Notes: a model not told the origin generated them from the sequence alone. A stretch of DNA of 64,000 nucleotides from Termitomyces sp. T153 (GCA_018296165.2 JACKQL020000113.1:62001-126000); one strand, 5' to 3'; positions 22,748 through 34,960 are shown, counted from the first letter of the stretch. Made by a program: numbers and translations.

Positions 22748-23378
22748 ATGGATTTGGTCCTCGTACACAACGACCCTGCGAATACTCTCCTGACCTCCAA
22801 CAGCGGCGTCCAGCTCAAGGTGGAGACTCCGAAAAACGAACCAACGTCGATTTTCCGGGCTAAAAGTGAAACCAGCACTGGAAGTGCCGAAATACTCATT
22901 GGTCATCTAGAGTTGCGCGGTACACGCGATCTGAGGTTGCGATTTTGTGACATTGGTTCCGAGCTTATATTACACCCCAAGGCTGAAACAGACCTGGATA
23001 TGTACGTGCCATTTCTCTTAGGCTGACGTTACCAGGAATTTAATTGACGATCTACTCAAAGTTCATGGACATTTCTGGGCCCGGATAGTAGGCCGTACAA
23101 ATGGCAGATATTCTTTCAGTACCCAGTGGTGCGTCTTTCGCATGTCCACCTTATCGTCGCTTATATTGTCTGTTTCGTAGTTTACTTTGAATGATAACTC
23201 CAATACCCTTCTTGCGCGCTACCGTCGGGCAAAACTGGGCATTGTCTCTCGATCTCGAAAAGCCTTCATTCAAATAACACCTGCAGGACTTGATGTCGCT
23301 GACCTTATTGTAGTCACCTTTGTTGCCTTCATGAAGCAACGCTTTATGATCGACTACTACTCCGCCGGCTCAACTTAA
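22748..23378 (+). CDS. DUF6593-type protein
   Basis: Three exons, 22748-23001, 23062-23128 and 23181-23378, encode 172 residues. The order of blocks is that of the basidiomycete DUF6593 family: an N-terminal beta-rich part starting MDLVLVHNDPANT, the central DSRPYKWQIFFQYP, an LNDNSNTLLARYRR stretch, and a C-terminal ADLIVVTFVAFMKQR near the end. No signal peptide or membrane helix is obvious. The family is widespread and multicopy in mushrooms with no known function. The gene is divergent from the Atg15-type lipase (start codons about 350 bp apart). The start ATG is the first in frame; an upstream exon is possible. Confidence 0.8.
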
Positions 23379-23850
23379 TGAATCTTTAGTCAGGCTTTCC
23401 CCTCCCTCAACTGTCATCAAAGTTGAAACTCACACTTTGACAGTACATCTTGCTTCTTGCTATCTTGATTTTCTGCTGCTGTGATGAAGGACATTTACCA
23501 GTATTAGGTCTGCGTATGTGCGACTGAATAAGTTCAATTCTTCAGAATTCATCTGTTAATCTGATCCCTTTGAAAAAGCTGCGTTCATACTACACATCTC
23601 CCCTTTTTTTGTTACGTGTTACTATGAGTATAAATTCTACCTATGCTACAGGATATGATTGATAGTTATGGTCGCATCGGTAAGGATACGTCACGACAAA
23701 CCTATTGTTTTGGGAAGGCAAAAGAACTATGCTGTCCCAATCAGACCACTGAACATGGCGGCAAATCATTACAACCACTCTGTAGTTGAATATTCATGCG
23801 ATTATATTGGACTGTTACAACCATTTACACAATTCAGACAAGTGTCCCCA
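23379..23850. other. Intergenic stretch, nothing recognised
   Basis: This is the 3' flank of the DUF6593 gene. Only short frames without motifs occur, and no repeat or RNA gene was seen. Confidence 0.45.
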
Positions 23851-24462
23851 TCACAAGGACCAGAAGAATGCGTATGTATTACAGCACCACATGATCAGCC
23901 AGCCTCTTATGTACTGACATAATTTGTACGTAGATCGATGCTTTTCGCAGTCGGGCCGCCACAGCTGCTTTCGTTCGGAGCAAAAGCAAGCACAAGCTCG
24001 TTTAGATCGTCGAGGCCGATAAGAGATCCAGTTCGACATACTGTCGCTCCCCTGTAGCCTCGGAGTACCTTTCAGTCGGACAAAAAAGGTTTCCTCAACA
24101 ACAGCCCATTTATTATTGCCTAGTATTGTTTCAATAGAGTCAAGATACACTACCTGAGGTGATTCGAGCTTACCGTGAGTCAAGATGTGTTCTTGTTGTG
24201 GAGTCCCCTCGTCGAGGATGTTTAAGGCATTGTCACGCTTGCCGATTCCACGGCAAAGCGGGATTTTAATCTCCGTGGCAAGGGAGATCATGGCCTCATT
24301 CGACTCACGAAACTGACAGAGCGGAGCTTGAAGCGAGTGTGACAAATTTGTGACGTCCTGACTGAGCTGCGGTAGTACATATGATAATGTCGCATACTGG
24401 ATCGACTCATGACGAACACACAGATCCGTGAGACTCGGGGGGAGCTCGGGCAACAAATTCAC
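23851..24462 (-). pseudogene. Coding-like segment, left arm of an inverted duplication
   Basis: A 203-codon open frame on the minus strand lacks a starting ATG. Its first 100 residues look like protein (LPELPPSLTDLCVRHES, QDVTNLSHSLQAPLCQF, RGIGKRDNALNILDEG) and then pass through in-frame stretches bounded by splice-like sites. The DNA from about 24345 down to 24020 is clearly homologous to 30567-30925 on the plus strand, including those putative introns. The segment abuts the 5' end of the carnitine acyltransferase gene. Family not recognised; it may be a captured gene fragment. Confidence 0.45.
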
Positions 24463-24584
24463 TAAATGGGCCAGTTGTCTATCGATAGGTATAAATACGG
24501 ACTACTTGCCCAGGAAAACTCCTATTTCTCTCCACCTTTATCGCTTTGATACCTTCTCGTGTTTCGATCATCAACTTGATCAAA

Positions 24585-27500
24585 ATGCAGTGAGGCTATT
24601 ATCCATTACCTCACTCGCGACTCTGACTTGGCTTCTCTTTCTTCCTTTCTTTATTGATTTCTTCATTTTCACTACATCTCTTAATCAATGCCGTCCTGGT
24701 CATGAATTCACTTCTAGTCCAACTACGAACTCGACATTTGCGCAGCAGCACAAGCTTCCGAAGCTGCCGATTCCGGAACTCGAAGATACCTGCCAGAGAT
24801 ACTTGCGCGCATTAGAAGGTTTACAGGATGAGCAGGAACACCTGAAGACCAAGGAAGTGGTGCGCGATTTTCTGGAGAATGATGGTCCGAAGATCCAGGG
24901 AAAGTTGAGGACGTGGGCTGCACAGAAGAATAGGTGTGATAAGTACTTTCCAGTGAAGTTAGGCTACTAATAAACACGAGCCTAGCTATATAGAGGATTT
25001 TTGGTGAATCGCTACATATAGAATATGAAATCAGGCTGATGTCGTATCTAGGTATGAGTCATACCTCTCGCATACAGATCCCGTCGTGCTGGCCTTGAAT
25101 CCCTTTTTCGTGCTTGAGTGAGGTCTTGCTTCATATTAAATTGCTCTTCAAGCTAACTAAGACCTCTAGGAACGACCCTACGCCAGATCGCGGCTCTCAG
25201 CTTCCTCGAGCTGCTACATTAATCGTTTCATCACTTGGCTTTGTACATGATCTTAGAGCAGGTCTTCTCCAAGCTGACACAGTGCGCGGGACGCCCCTTG
25301 ACATGGATCAATACAAACGGCTCTTTGGAACATCGAGGATACCAACTGACGTGTGCTTGTCTAATTGTATCTATAGGTACCTGTTGACATAAAGTTTAGA
25401 GAGGATGCGTCATGGATACCAACGAGAACGCGAATCATATCGTAGTTCTACGTCGCGGACAGTTTTGTGCGTTCTCATTCCATTTATCATCGTTAGTTTC
25501 CATTTTGACATCTGGTATCTACAGACTGGTTTCAAGTCTTGGATGACGAAAACCGGCCTGTATTGACGGAACGCGAAGTTTTACGGAATCTTCAGGCTAT
25601 TGTCGCCGACGCCGACCAGATGAACAAATCAGAGATCGCACGCGGGGCAGTTGGTGTTCTTTCAACGGAGAACAGGAAGATCTGGTCGAAACTTCGTTCA
25701 AAGCTTGCGAGCGACCGTCACAATGCATCATGTCTTGAAATCATCGATGACGCGCTGTTCGTCGTTTGTCTTGACGATGTGGCCCCGGTGAACCTTGCGG
25801 ATATGTGCAGTAATTTCTTGTGTGGGACATATGCTCTGGAGAACGGCGAACAGGTTGGGACATGTATTAATCGGTGGTATGATAAGGTGCATACAATCAG
25901 CTTTTCTTTTCGTCCTTATTTGGCTGAGTGACAATAGCTTCAAATTATCACATGCGCAGACGGTTCAGCAGGTATCAACTTTGAGCATACAGGTGTAGAT
26001 GGACACACTGTCCTACGGTATGTAGCCATCCGGCCCACAATTCACCCTTCCCACTTCTTCTCACTATATCTCCCAGTTTCGCTGCAGACATATTCACCGA
26101 AGGCCTGATGCTCCTCGCGCGCTCCATCAACCCCTCCGCCCCAACGCTCTTCCACGCTCCGCTCTCCCCTTACGCGAAGAGCTACGTCGACAAATCCAAA
26201 TCCAAATCCAAATCAAGGTTCAGCTCCACCTCCCCGCCTCCGCTGATCAACGGCCACAGAATCGACACGACGCCCAAGAAACTCGAGTGGAAGATGTCGC
26301 CTGAGCTGCGCGTGGGCGTGAGGTTTGCGGAGACAAGGATTAGCGCGCTAATTTGCCAGAACGAGTGCGAGGCGTTGGAGTTTAGGGGATATGGGAAGAA
26401 TTTTATTACGAGTCATGGGTTTAGTCCGGATGCGTTTGTGCAGATGGCGTTCCAGGCAGCGTATTTTGGACTTTATGGTGAGTCGAGTTGTTCATTTCGG
26501 GTGGTGTTGCGAGATAGGGAGGAATTGATGAAACGATGCAGGACGGACGGAGTGTACGTATGAACCTGCGATGACGAAGAGTTTTTTGCATGGAAGGACG
26601 GAGGCGATAAGGACGGTGCAGCCTGAGAGTGTGAATTTCACCAAGGTATGCGTATAGATCGTGAAGGCGCTCGAGAATCAGATTAACATTCGATCAGACT
26701 TTTTACGATTCAGAAGCTACTGCTTCTCAGAAAGTCACAGCACTTCGTAAAGCATGCGATAGGCACGTCAAGCTGACTAGAGAATGTAGTCAAGGCTATG
26801 GTCAAGATCGGTGTGTTCCTCCATCTACTCTTCACTTTCCTTTTCTCATCCAACTTTCACCGTAAGCCACCTTTACGCACTCTACTGTCTTCTCCAGCGC
26901 CAGCTCGCAGGCAACCTCGACCCATCACCCGACGACCCCGCTCCTAAATCCATAACAAGTCAAATGCCCAAGATGTTCACGGACCCGGGGTGGGAGACAC
27001 TAGGAACAAGTATTCTTTCCACTTCGAACTGCGGGAACCCTGCGTTGAGGCTATTTGGGTTTGGTCCTGTCGCGGCGGATGGGTATGGGATTGGATATAT
27101 CATCAAGGAGGATATGTTGTCGATGTACGTCTCATCTCGGAATATGAAGGTACAGTGAGCTAAGATGTTGAAATTCTGTGCAGTTGCGCTTCATCGAAAC
27201 ACTTACAAACTCGCCGGTTCCTCGACACGCTCCAGGCCTACCTGCTCGACATCCAACGACTTCTCATTCAGCTCCATCTCTCGGCCAATGAGCGTCCCGC
27301 GCCGTTTGTCGATCACCTTGGTGTGCTACGCGACTCAAAGACGGGTAGACCGATCAATGGAAATACGGTAGAAGCCGATGAGGATACGGAGGAGTACACT
27401 ATGCGTGAGTCGTGCTTCTTTTTGGATCAGATTAACTCAAGTGTCGGATTAAATCAATTGCTAATATACATATTCAATCGTTGTAGCTGGATATTCGTTC

Positions 27501-27638
27501 TTCGACAGCGGCGATTTGGAGATATGGGGACAGAGGAAGAAGGAGCGCTCAGATGTTGGTATGTATATGCATTTCTTTGGAATGTTATGGTGCTAAGTTT
27601 TGTTCATAGGCAAAGTCATAGCATTGGCAGAGTATTGA
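24585..27638 (+). CDS. Carnitine O-acyltransferase (acetyltransferase type)
   Basis: Fifteen exons: 24585-24589, 24718-24933, 24986-25003, 25052-25117, 25170-25350, 25400-25466, 25525-25886, 25938-26017, 26077-26477, 26542-26645, 26698-26810, 26867-27124, 27184-27404, 27487-27558, 27610-27638; phases agree, giving 730 residues. Choline/carnitine acyltransferase blocks are clear: LPKLPIPELEDTCQRYL near the N terminus, ALNPFFVL, HIVVLRRGQFYWFQV, the catalytic-His motif FEHTGVDGH (His about 322), the NFTK and YGQDRHLYALYCLL segments, and FGFGPVAADGYGIGY. It swaps acyl groups between CoA and carnitine so that acetyl units can cross peroxisomal and mitochondrial membranes. The C terminus ends LAEY with no PTS1, and no strong presequence is visible. 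A Lys/Ser-rich insert near residue 360 enlarges it. Confidence 0.92.
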
Positions 27639-27818
27639 GGAAGGTTGATGTTCATGAAAGCAAGATGCTGAAACTACATAATAACATATGTGATTTTCAA
27701 TGTGTATAATACAACAATTGATCTCAAAGCATGACACAGTAGAACATTTCCCAATGTTGATTCGTGACTTTCAGAAGTTGCCAAACCTCAATGCCCCGTG
27801 GTGACCTCGCGATGGCTT

Positions 27819-29330
27819 TCACCTCACGTGATCTTGGAAGTCAAAACAACACTCACAGGCGGGACAATCTTCCTCTTTATAATTCCAATAAATCCCCGAC
27901 AACGGCGTTACTTCCTCCACCTTAGTCTGATAATCTAGCTCTAGCTTGAATCCAGCGCTTATCTCTGCCGCTAGGGCCTCTTCGAAGTCCACCTTCATCA
28001 AGTGTTCACGAACCTCTCCCTTGACCCTTTGCAGGCGCTTTGTTTTGGTACCTTCAGAAATTGTGGTACGGGTCTGGATGAACCGAAGCAACGCTTCCTT
28101 AGTGAAAGAATTCGAGTAGCCAAACTCGAAGTTCTGAAGGAATGGGCAGAGTTGAGGAATACCAGGCCCACCAGGTAGTGATGAACTGGTACTTCGTTTC
28201 ACAGGCGCAAGAAGTTTGACAGTTTCGTTGAGCCTAGTGAACGAGGACGGACTCGTCGTGGGAAGCTGTCTAGTGGCCGTAAGACGTTGAATGATTTCAT
28301 CATCGAGAAGCGGTGGGGCATTGATGAAATGACCATCTTCGCATTGCATGATGGGACATATATAAAAGCTCTCTGGTTTCATGACAAGTGTCGTGATCGT
28401 TGGTGCGTTGGTCAAGCAATTCATAGTGGCTTGGAACGTCAGGTAGTCTGGATTGAAGACAAAGGTCTCCAACGCAGGGGAAAGCGATATCAATTTTACC
28501 ATCGGGGGCTTCGCCTGGGGCGTATGTGAGGTCAATTCGAATTTAAGATGATTTCAAGCTGGTGTAAGGATAGATAACCATATTTTAGAGATACGCGGAC
28601 CACACTCTTTGACCGTCAACTTCTCCAAAGACGGTAGTGTGATATGCTTCCTTAACTGCGGCAGCTCGTAGGATATAACTTCGGTTGCTTCAAGATAACA
28701 TGAGACAAGTTTGTTGCAACGAGAAAGAACTGTCAGAATGACATCGGGAGTGAGTGGGTTGTTGGCGGCTCGAGCCTGTTGTTGGTTATGGCATGCGATA
28801 AACAGTTCGGTGATGTTTGACCAAGAGACCCCGCACTTGAGAAGAGGCCCAGGCATGTTTTTAAGACGGAGAATCTGGAGACGATTAGCACGAGGATAGA
28901 GGCGGTGCTTCCGTCCACAGAATGACCAACTACGTTGATGGACAAAGACTCAAGAATGGGGACCTCATCTGGGGTAAGCGCGAGAAGGGGCGGGAGTAGC
29001 GTGGAGCCTGTCCACTCGAAGCTCTTCCACCGTCGAGAATATGATGTCAAGAGATTGAAAAGGGCCGTTCCAAGATCATTTCCTAGTACGTCAGGTTCAC
29101 CAACTTTGGGCAAGATCTCAGCAACCGATAAGGACAAGGGACAGCTCCCTGACCGACCGAGCCAGGACTGAACGCTCTTTCTCAAGATAAGGGAACGTGT
29201 CACAGTTTCTACCTCCGATAGAGGTGGATGACGACTATAGATGATAGGGATATGAAGGCTTACCCACAGAGAGGGAGTGGCCAGTGTGATTTCTCGCCAG
29301 TATTTACATCCTGTGCTGAGAAGCATAGGA
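27819..29330 (-). pseudogene. Broken F-box/LRR gene, copy B, missing its 5' end
   Basis: The minus strand encodes an F-box/LRR-type protein beginning abruptly at CKYWREITLATPSLW near 29325, that is, after the F-box helix. It continues through a leucine-rich stretch and NMPGPLLKCGVSWSNITELF to a C-terminal domain (27819-28535) ending in a Cys-rich tail (DCPACECCFDF). The frame must change near 28886-28895, between STASI and ANRLQILRLKN, which looks like a one-base loss. The head is replaced by the tail of a second F-box copy lying upstream. It could be a fused transcript, but the frameshift argues for decay. Confidence 0.55.
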
Positions 29331-30233
29331 GCTTGTCAGAGTCGAGAAATAGTTCGGTGATGCTATACCACCCAGTCAAGTACGCAAGAGCATTTCCAGG
29401 GAGGTTGTTGAGACGAAGAGTGGAGAGACGTGGTGCGAAGAGTAGAGTAGCATCTTCAGCACCCATGTTCGCTGAAGATGGGATTGCAACCCCTTTAATT
29501 GAAAGCGACTCGAGAAGAGGGCAGTTTTCACCCGGGACTCCTGCAAGTCTCATGATGGTGCTGTGACTGCATGTGACCTCAAGTTGTTTCCATCGAGACG
29601 AATATTGGATCAATGTATCAATCATCAACATCCCACCAGGCTGAGATTCAGCCTAGATCCAGCTCCCGAAAGTGAAATGGATAAAGGGTAATTACCCGAC
29701 CTGTCAAGCCAGTCTTTGACTACTGTACTTTGAAGACTTTTGAGATTGAGAGTATCGAGACTTGGCTGGCGCGGGTGGCTACAAAGGAGAGGGATATGGA
29801 TCGTTGTCCATAGCTTCTGAGTTATCAGTGAAATGTCTCTCCATCGCTTGCAAACAAGTCCCAGAAGAAGTGACATTTCCTTAGTGGTCATGGCCGCATT
29901 CCTATCAGTGGGAAGACATAGCAAGGATATTTCACCCCAGATTTCGGAAGGAACGTCGAATTGGTACCAGTACCGATTTAAGGCCGTCGATATGACGTCT
30001 AGTGTCGGCCTGACGCTTCAGCAGGCTTCTGTGAGTGCTCTGGATCTGCTGTTCAGCACGACCCAATTCTACTAGCTGTTGTTTGAAAAATGCTTGTATC
30101 TGTAGGATTTCCTGTTCCGTAGGCCGATAGTTCGACTTCAGCTTGCTGTTCAACGTTTTTGTGTAATCTAATCTAGGTTCTCATTGAGTATTATGGAAAG
30201 ACAGTCTTTCTAAGGCTTACCCACTAGTGACAT
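29331..30233 (-). pseudogene. Broken F-box/LRR gene, copy A, missing its 3' end
   Basis: Exon 1 (30221-30233, MSLV) joins across an intron to 30167, then a coiled-coil-like N terminus (YRPTEQEILQIQAFFKQQLVEL) runs to IRR. The F-box core PSEIWGEISLLCLPTDR appears in a different frame, so one base is gained or two lost near 29955. The frame then continues as VCKRWRDISLITQKLW and an LRR-like part (ENCPLLESLSIKG, LRLNNLPGNALAYL). It ends where copy B begins near 29330. The two copies look like neighbours joined by a deletion. Confidence 0.6.
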
Positions 30234-30566
30234 TTCTCTGGTCTTGGTTGGCTTGAAGTTAAAATCGATCGATAAGTACAGAACAGTGGGGTCATTGAAA
30301 AGGCCCCGAGACGGAAGCAGATCACTACTCAACAACCATGTCTTCTGCCTTGCGCCGAGTACCCGCACTGCATTGTTGGATCCGTATAACTAAATTCATG
30401 CTTTATCAGAACTTGCTGGTCTTCTGGCGATGGCAATAGGTAAACCAAAAATGTATGAAAGATGCTGAGATGGTGGTATATTCGATACAGGTGCTGAGCG
30501 CTGAGCGTTGACAGCTGAGTGGAATTCGGGTTGATAAGTACTTATCGCCCCCCTTCAGTCGAACGT

Positions 30567-30925
30567 CACAAATTTGTCACACTCACTTCAAGCTCCGCTC
30601 GGTCAAAGTTTTGTGAGTCGTCGGACAAGACGCGATCATGATCTCCTGTCCTTTCCACGGGAGTAAAAACGTTGCTTTGCCGTGGAATTGGCAAGCGTGA
30701 CAACGCCTTGAACATCCTCGACGAGGGGGAGTCAACAACGAGAACACATCTTGACCCACGGCAAGCTTGAATGACCTCAGGTAGTGTATATTAACTCTAT
30801 TGAAACAATGCTAGCACTGTAAATGGGTTGTTCTTGAGGAAACACTTCTTGTCACGACTGAAGGGTACTTCGAGCTACAGGGGAACGAAAAGCCGCCTCC
30901 GCAGGCCGAACGGCGAGACTCATCA
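30567..30925 (+). pseudogene. Right arm of inverted duplication, degenerate copy
   Basis: About 350 bp match the reverse complement of 24020-24345, including GTCACAAATTTGTCACACTC, GGCAAGCGTGACAA and a block ending in CCTCGACGAGGGG. Small insertions and deletions break the reading frame that stays open in the other copy. The arms face each other and enclose the carnitine acyltransferase gene and the broken F-box pair. Confidence 0.7.
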
Positions 30926-31068
30926 GACAACTTTCTATGTATTCGCTTTCTATTATCATATCACAATACCTCTTTTCCATAACTTTCTCCTCTTTTGCGT
31001 GGCCTGTCGAGATATTCGAATGATCAAACTGGGCCGAGATCCTTGAATCGGCGATTTCTACTGCTATT

Positions 31069-31830
31069 ATGGGTAATTCCGTAATGGGTCCTGGTGATCT
31101 ACCACTTCACAGCACCATTCCTTTCATCGTTCTCTATTTCTCCCTGCTTTTGCGTTCCTTCCAAATACATCCCCTTATCCTCAACAAGCTTTGGTTGGTA
31201 TTCAGCAGCATCACCTCAATTGGCACTATCCTCGTCTCCTGGGTCCTAGTGTATCCACCGTGTTCGAGATCCGAACAATTTAACTCCGGATTTGTGATTT
31301 GTGGGAGATGACGACGAGCGTGAGTGTGGAATTAGGGAATACTACGAAGACATTGGATCACGAGGTGAGCATTTGTGTTCCTGTTATATTTTTCGGTTTG
31401 TGGGAAAGAATGCTGGACCTACTGGATGGTATGGATAAATGAACTATACTTCATGTAAGCTGCATAAGTTGTGAGTGGACGTGTTTGATTTTCTTAACGT
31501 TTGAACGCATGCTGATACTTAACCGTTTCTAGAGAAACATCTTGAATGTCTTCGCCAAAAGCCCACCATTTTCATTTGGCGGAAATGCAAGTATCACAAG
31601 GTAGAAAAACTAATCCTTGTTATCTGCTTTGAACTGGAGTGCAACTCACTTCCTCTCCTTTAGCAACCTTCATCCTGACAATACCAGCCTAACAACGACT
31701 TTCATGAGCACATTAGGTTCGGGTTCAAATGACAACCCGAACGCAGTTGAGAATATCGGTAAGAGAATCAATGTTGGAGCTGTAGTTGAGCTATCAACTG
31801 CTACATGGTCCGCTTGAAATCGACGACTGC
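31069..31830 (+). pseudogene. Decayed 5' copy of the single-pass membrane-protein gene
   Basis: The frame from about 31069 encodes a hydrophobic leader followed by HPLILNKLWLVFSSITSIGT and ILVSWVL, matching HALILNQPQ and TVLVSWI of the intact gene at 32866-34231. A further piece, WEMTTSVSVELGNTTKTLD before a GTGAGC donor, matches its exon 2 end but only in a shifted frame. Ser/Thr-rich sequence near 31680-31800 could correspond to the stalk. No membrane segment follows. It is read as a truncated, frameshifted duplicate. Confidence 0.5.
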
Positions 31831-32865
31831 GGACGTCAATAGTATCCTAAGATTGAACCACTTGCGCATCAACCAATTTTTGTCCGACCTCTGGAAGATA
31901 AACGAGATGCATATGTCCACCTTCCTCGAGCTGACTCGTGTATGATTGCCGTTGAAGAAGTCAAACCTGAGAAAACAGCTGCTGAAACCCACTGGATGAG
32001 CTTCGTACTATTCTTGAAACCGACAACATGTGGTAATGGGTCGCACTTACAGCCTTAAGAGTCGGAATCAGAAGTAGGAGGAGGCAACAAATAAAGATTA
32101 TGAGCTGGAGAATTCTGGGATGGGAGGCGCAGCATATTCATGTACCCCGCGCTGTTTGATAGAAGCTTTCTTGATTAGATACAAACTATGTCGCTTGGCA
32201 ATACTAGATCACGATGTAACACAGCTGGGAGAATGTCGCTTGGGATGATGCCGGATTTGGCGCAAATGTTCGAATGTCCAAGAGGTGGGTCTGAAAAAAA
32301 CCGCACCATCAGCAACAAGTATATTATATCATATTTAACATATTCCATAATCTTTGAAACCTAGAAACCACATTTTTTGACTGCAACCCTTGGAACATTT
32401 AGGTTGGAGACCATCATCTGTTACTAGAAGTGCCTTTTGATTTGTCTTCCTGAGGATGTCCTCTTCGGTCCTCTCTATTTCTTAGGTGGTTTCTCTGTCA
32501 TGTTGTGAGCGGTCACTGTGAGTCAATGCAGGAAATGGGTACCGAGTGCTGCATATCTTTCGCTGACCTTTTTGCCAGTTGTGAAAATCAAAAAATGCTT
32601 CGGTCGAGCACTGCCTAACTAATCATCAAAAGAATCACTTGGTCTTGGTATAGATCATCACCAGTGCTCAGTCTTGACTACTGCTACTACTACTACCGAC
32701 AGTAAATAAATAAGGAGCGATTCTCATCACAAGGTTTCAGACAAATATTTTCTCTTACCTGTACTACTACAATAGCGCTCACCGTTCTCTTCTCTCTTGC
32801 AGGGTCTCGAGACTTGAGATTCGAGGCTTCCTCGTTCTTTAAACTGTATTCATCTTCCTTTCTTC
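31831..32865. other. Spacer between membrane-protein copies
   Basis: No gene is supported. It separates the decayed first copy from the intact copy of the membrane-protein gene. CT-rich tracts just before 32866 probably belong to the promoter of the intact copy. Confidence 0.45.
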
Positions 32866-34231
32866 ATGCTACTGTGGGTATAAAGTTGTGTAATCCTTAT
32901 TGAAACTACTGACCAGGCATTGATTAACGCTCGCCTCAGTACTTCCTTCATATTCACTCTCACTCTCTTTTCTCATATTTTTACCCTTCTTTGTTTCCTC
33001 CCTCTCCCTCTCATAGCTCATGCCCTTATCCTCAACCAGCCCCAAGCAGGCCCGGGGTACATCGATATCATCTCATCCGGCACTGTGCTTGTTTCCTGGA
33101 TTACACAACCCACCGACCCACCCTTCATTATGCTCGCAATACAGGATATTCGTACGCTTTATTGTCCGATGATTTGGAGTCATGTGAGTGCAGCATTGGG
33201 AAATGTTACTGAGATGTTAGATACTATTGTTGGCAAGTGAGTACTTTGGTGCTTTTCGGTGTTTGAGTATGTGAAGGAAAATCTGATTGGGCTGGATGTT
33301 GAATAGCCAAGCATATATGATAAAGGCTAGCCAGGCTGTGTGAGTGTGTAAAACAGTACTCTGGTTGACTTATTACGAATTATTATGTTTTCTAGGAATT
33401 CAACAACGGAAGCCATCCTCGCCTACAGCCCTCCATTCATAGTCAGTGCTGCAACGAGGTGAGGGATATATTATCATTTATATGTATATAAACTGCGACT
33501 TACCTTTTCTATCATCAATAACCTTGATCTAAGATCAACGCTGGCTCAGGCAAAGACGGCAAGCTTAAGGAAAATGGTCTCGTCAACTCAGACAGTGACT
33601 ACAACTGATACCGTAGACGTCTACTCTACCCTTCCGACTGCGACAACTGCAAACAGTAATGGTGTGCTAGGCAAGGAAAGAAGCCCGACGACAACTATAA
33701 TAATTGCTTGCATCAGTGGACTGGTATTTTTGGCGTTGGTCGTTGGATTGGTATTGTGTTACCGACGACAAAAACGACAATGGAATGAAGCTCGGGCGCT
33801 TCAGATGGCAGCTGTGCCTTTTATGTATGATCCAGATTATACACAGCCTCCAAAAGAAAGGCATGGTGAGCTCAACGCCCTCACATCATCTCTTTCATGA
33901 GCTGCTGTTGCTAACTTGAGTCATTGATCTAGGTTGCCTCGAGGAAACAATCAAGGACAAGACCATAGCGCAGAAACGACTCAGCTTATTTTCAAAGAAT
34001 ACGCAGCACCGGGGAAGATCTCAGAGTAGAGTTAACGTTAACTCACCCACTGAGTCTGTTTCAAGACTAAGACAACAGATAGAGGTGATGAGTGAGAGAG
34101 TTCGACATTTAGAAGCTCAGTCCAATATGAGGGACTTAGAGAGTTCTTTGTTGAGGTTGATTGGTAGAGAAAGGAGCCAGCTGCCACCAGGTTACTCAGT
34201 CATCATCGGTAGTGATGAGCAGAATGTTTGA
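32866..34231 (+). CDS. Single-pass membrane protein with Ser/Thr stalk and coiled-coil tail
   Basis: Five exons, 32866-32877, 32917-33236, 33396-33458, 33534-33865 and 33933-34231, give 341 residues with consistent phases. Order: a hydrophobic signal segment; a probable extracellular beta-rich part beginning ALILNQPQAGPGYIDI with TVLVSW; a Thr/Ser-rich stalk (STQTVTTTDTVDVYSTLP); a transmembrane helix IIIACISGLVFLALVVGLVL followed by basic CYRRQKRQ; and a cytosolic tail with a coiled coil (RLRQQIEVMSERVRHLEAQ) ending GSDEQNV. This is the common basidiomycete layout of small secreted-domain/TM proteins of unknown function. The 12-nt first exon is inferred from splice signals and could be wrong. 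Decayed partial copies lie on both sides. Confidence 0.7.
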
Positions 34232-34299
34232 GTACATGTCGAGTTCATGTTAATGAAATCTGAAATTTTATGACCCGCACATTGACTCTAGTACGGCTT

Positions 34300-34960
34300 T
34301 GGATCTAATGTGTCGTGTGAGTATGGTCCCCAATACTAAACCAGTGACCTCTACCCCTTCGATAGAGTCACCCGTAGGTAACACCAGTGCAGACGTAGGG
34401 AAGAAGGGAAGCAAGACAAAAAGCCGTGATACTAGGTGGTTGTATTGGTGACAGGCTTGACTCAGAGTACTTTTGACATTGATTGTTGGATTGCTATTGT
34501 GCTACCGGCGGAAGAAGCGGCAACATATTCAGGCTCAGGTGGCGCCTCTCGTGAGCGATGAGGATTATGGACAGCCTCCGGAAAAAGACGTGGCGAGTCA
34601 ACCCACCTCTCTTGTAAACCGTTGACAAATTAATTTTGGTTGTCGTTCCGGCAGGTCGCACTATGAAAACAGGTTTGGGTTGAATCGTTAACTCGAACAA
34701 TAGACAGCAAAAGGGAAAATCTCAGGGTAGACGTTCAGAATTTGAACCTCAGCTCACACAAAAGGACGGAGACGATGAGGGAGAGGATTGTGCAGTTGGA
34801 GGCACAACTGAATTCCAGAAATTTGGAGTGTTTTTGTGAGGCTGCTTGGTATGAGAAAGAGCCAATTTCCACCAAATTATTCTCTCGCTGTTCCCAGTGG
34901 CAGAGAGAATGCTTGAGAATGAGACAATCGACTTTGAAGGCTCAGTGACTCCACTAACCT
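34300..34960 (+). pseudogene. Decayed 3' copy of the single-pass membrane-protein gene
   Basis: Pieces of the second half of the neighbouring gene recur in order but in broken frames: a Ser/Thr part near 34350-34440, the TM end and basic LLCYRRKKRQ near 34495-34525, DEDYGQPPEK matching DPDYTQPPKE, then the coiled-coil piece MRERIVQLEAQLNSRNLE near 34772-34825. Stops interrupt the chain. No 5' half is present. Confidence 0.7.
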
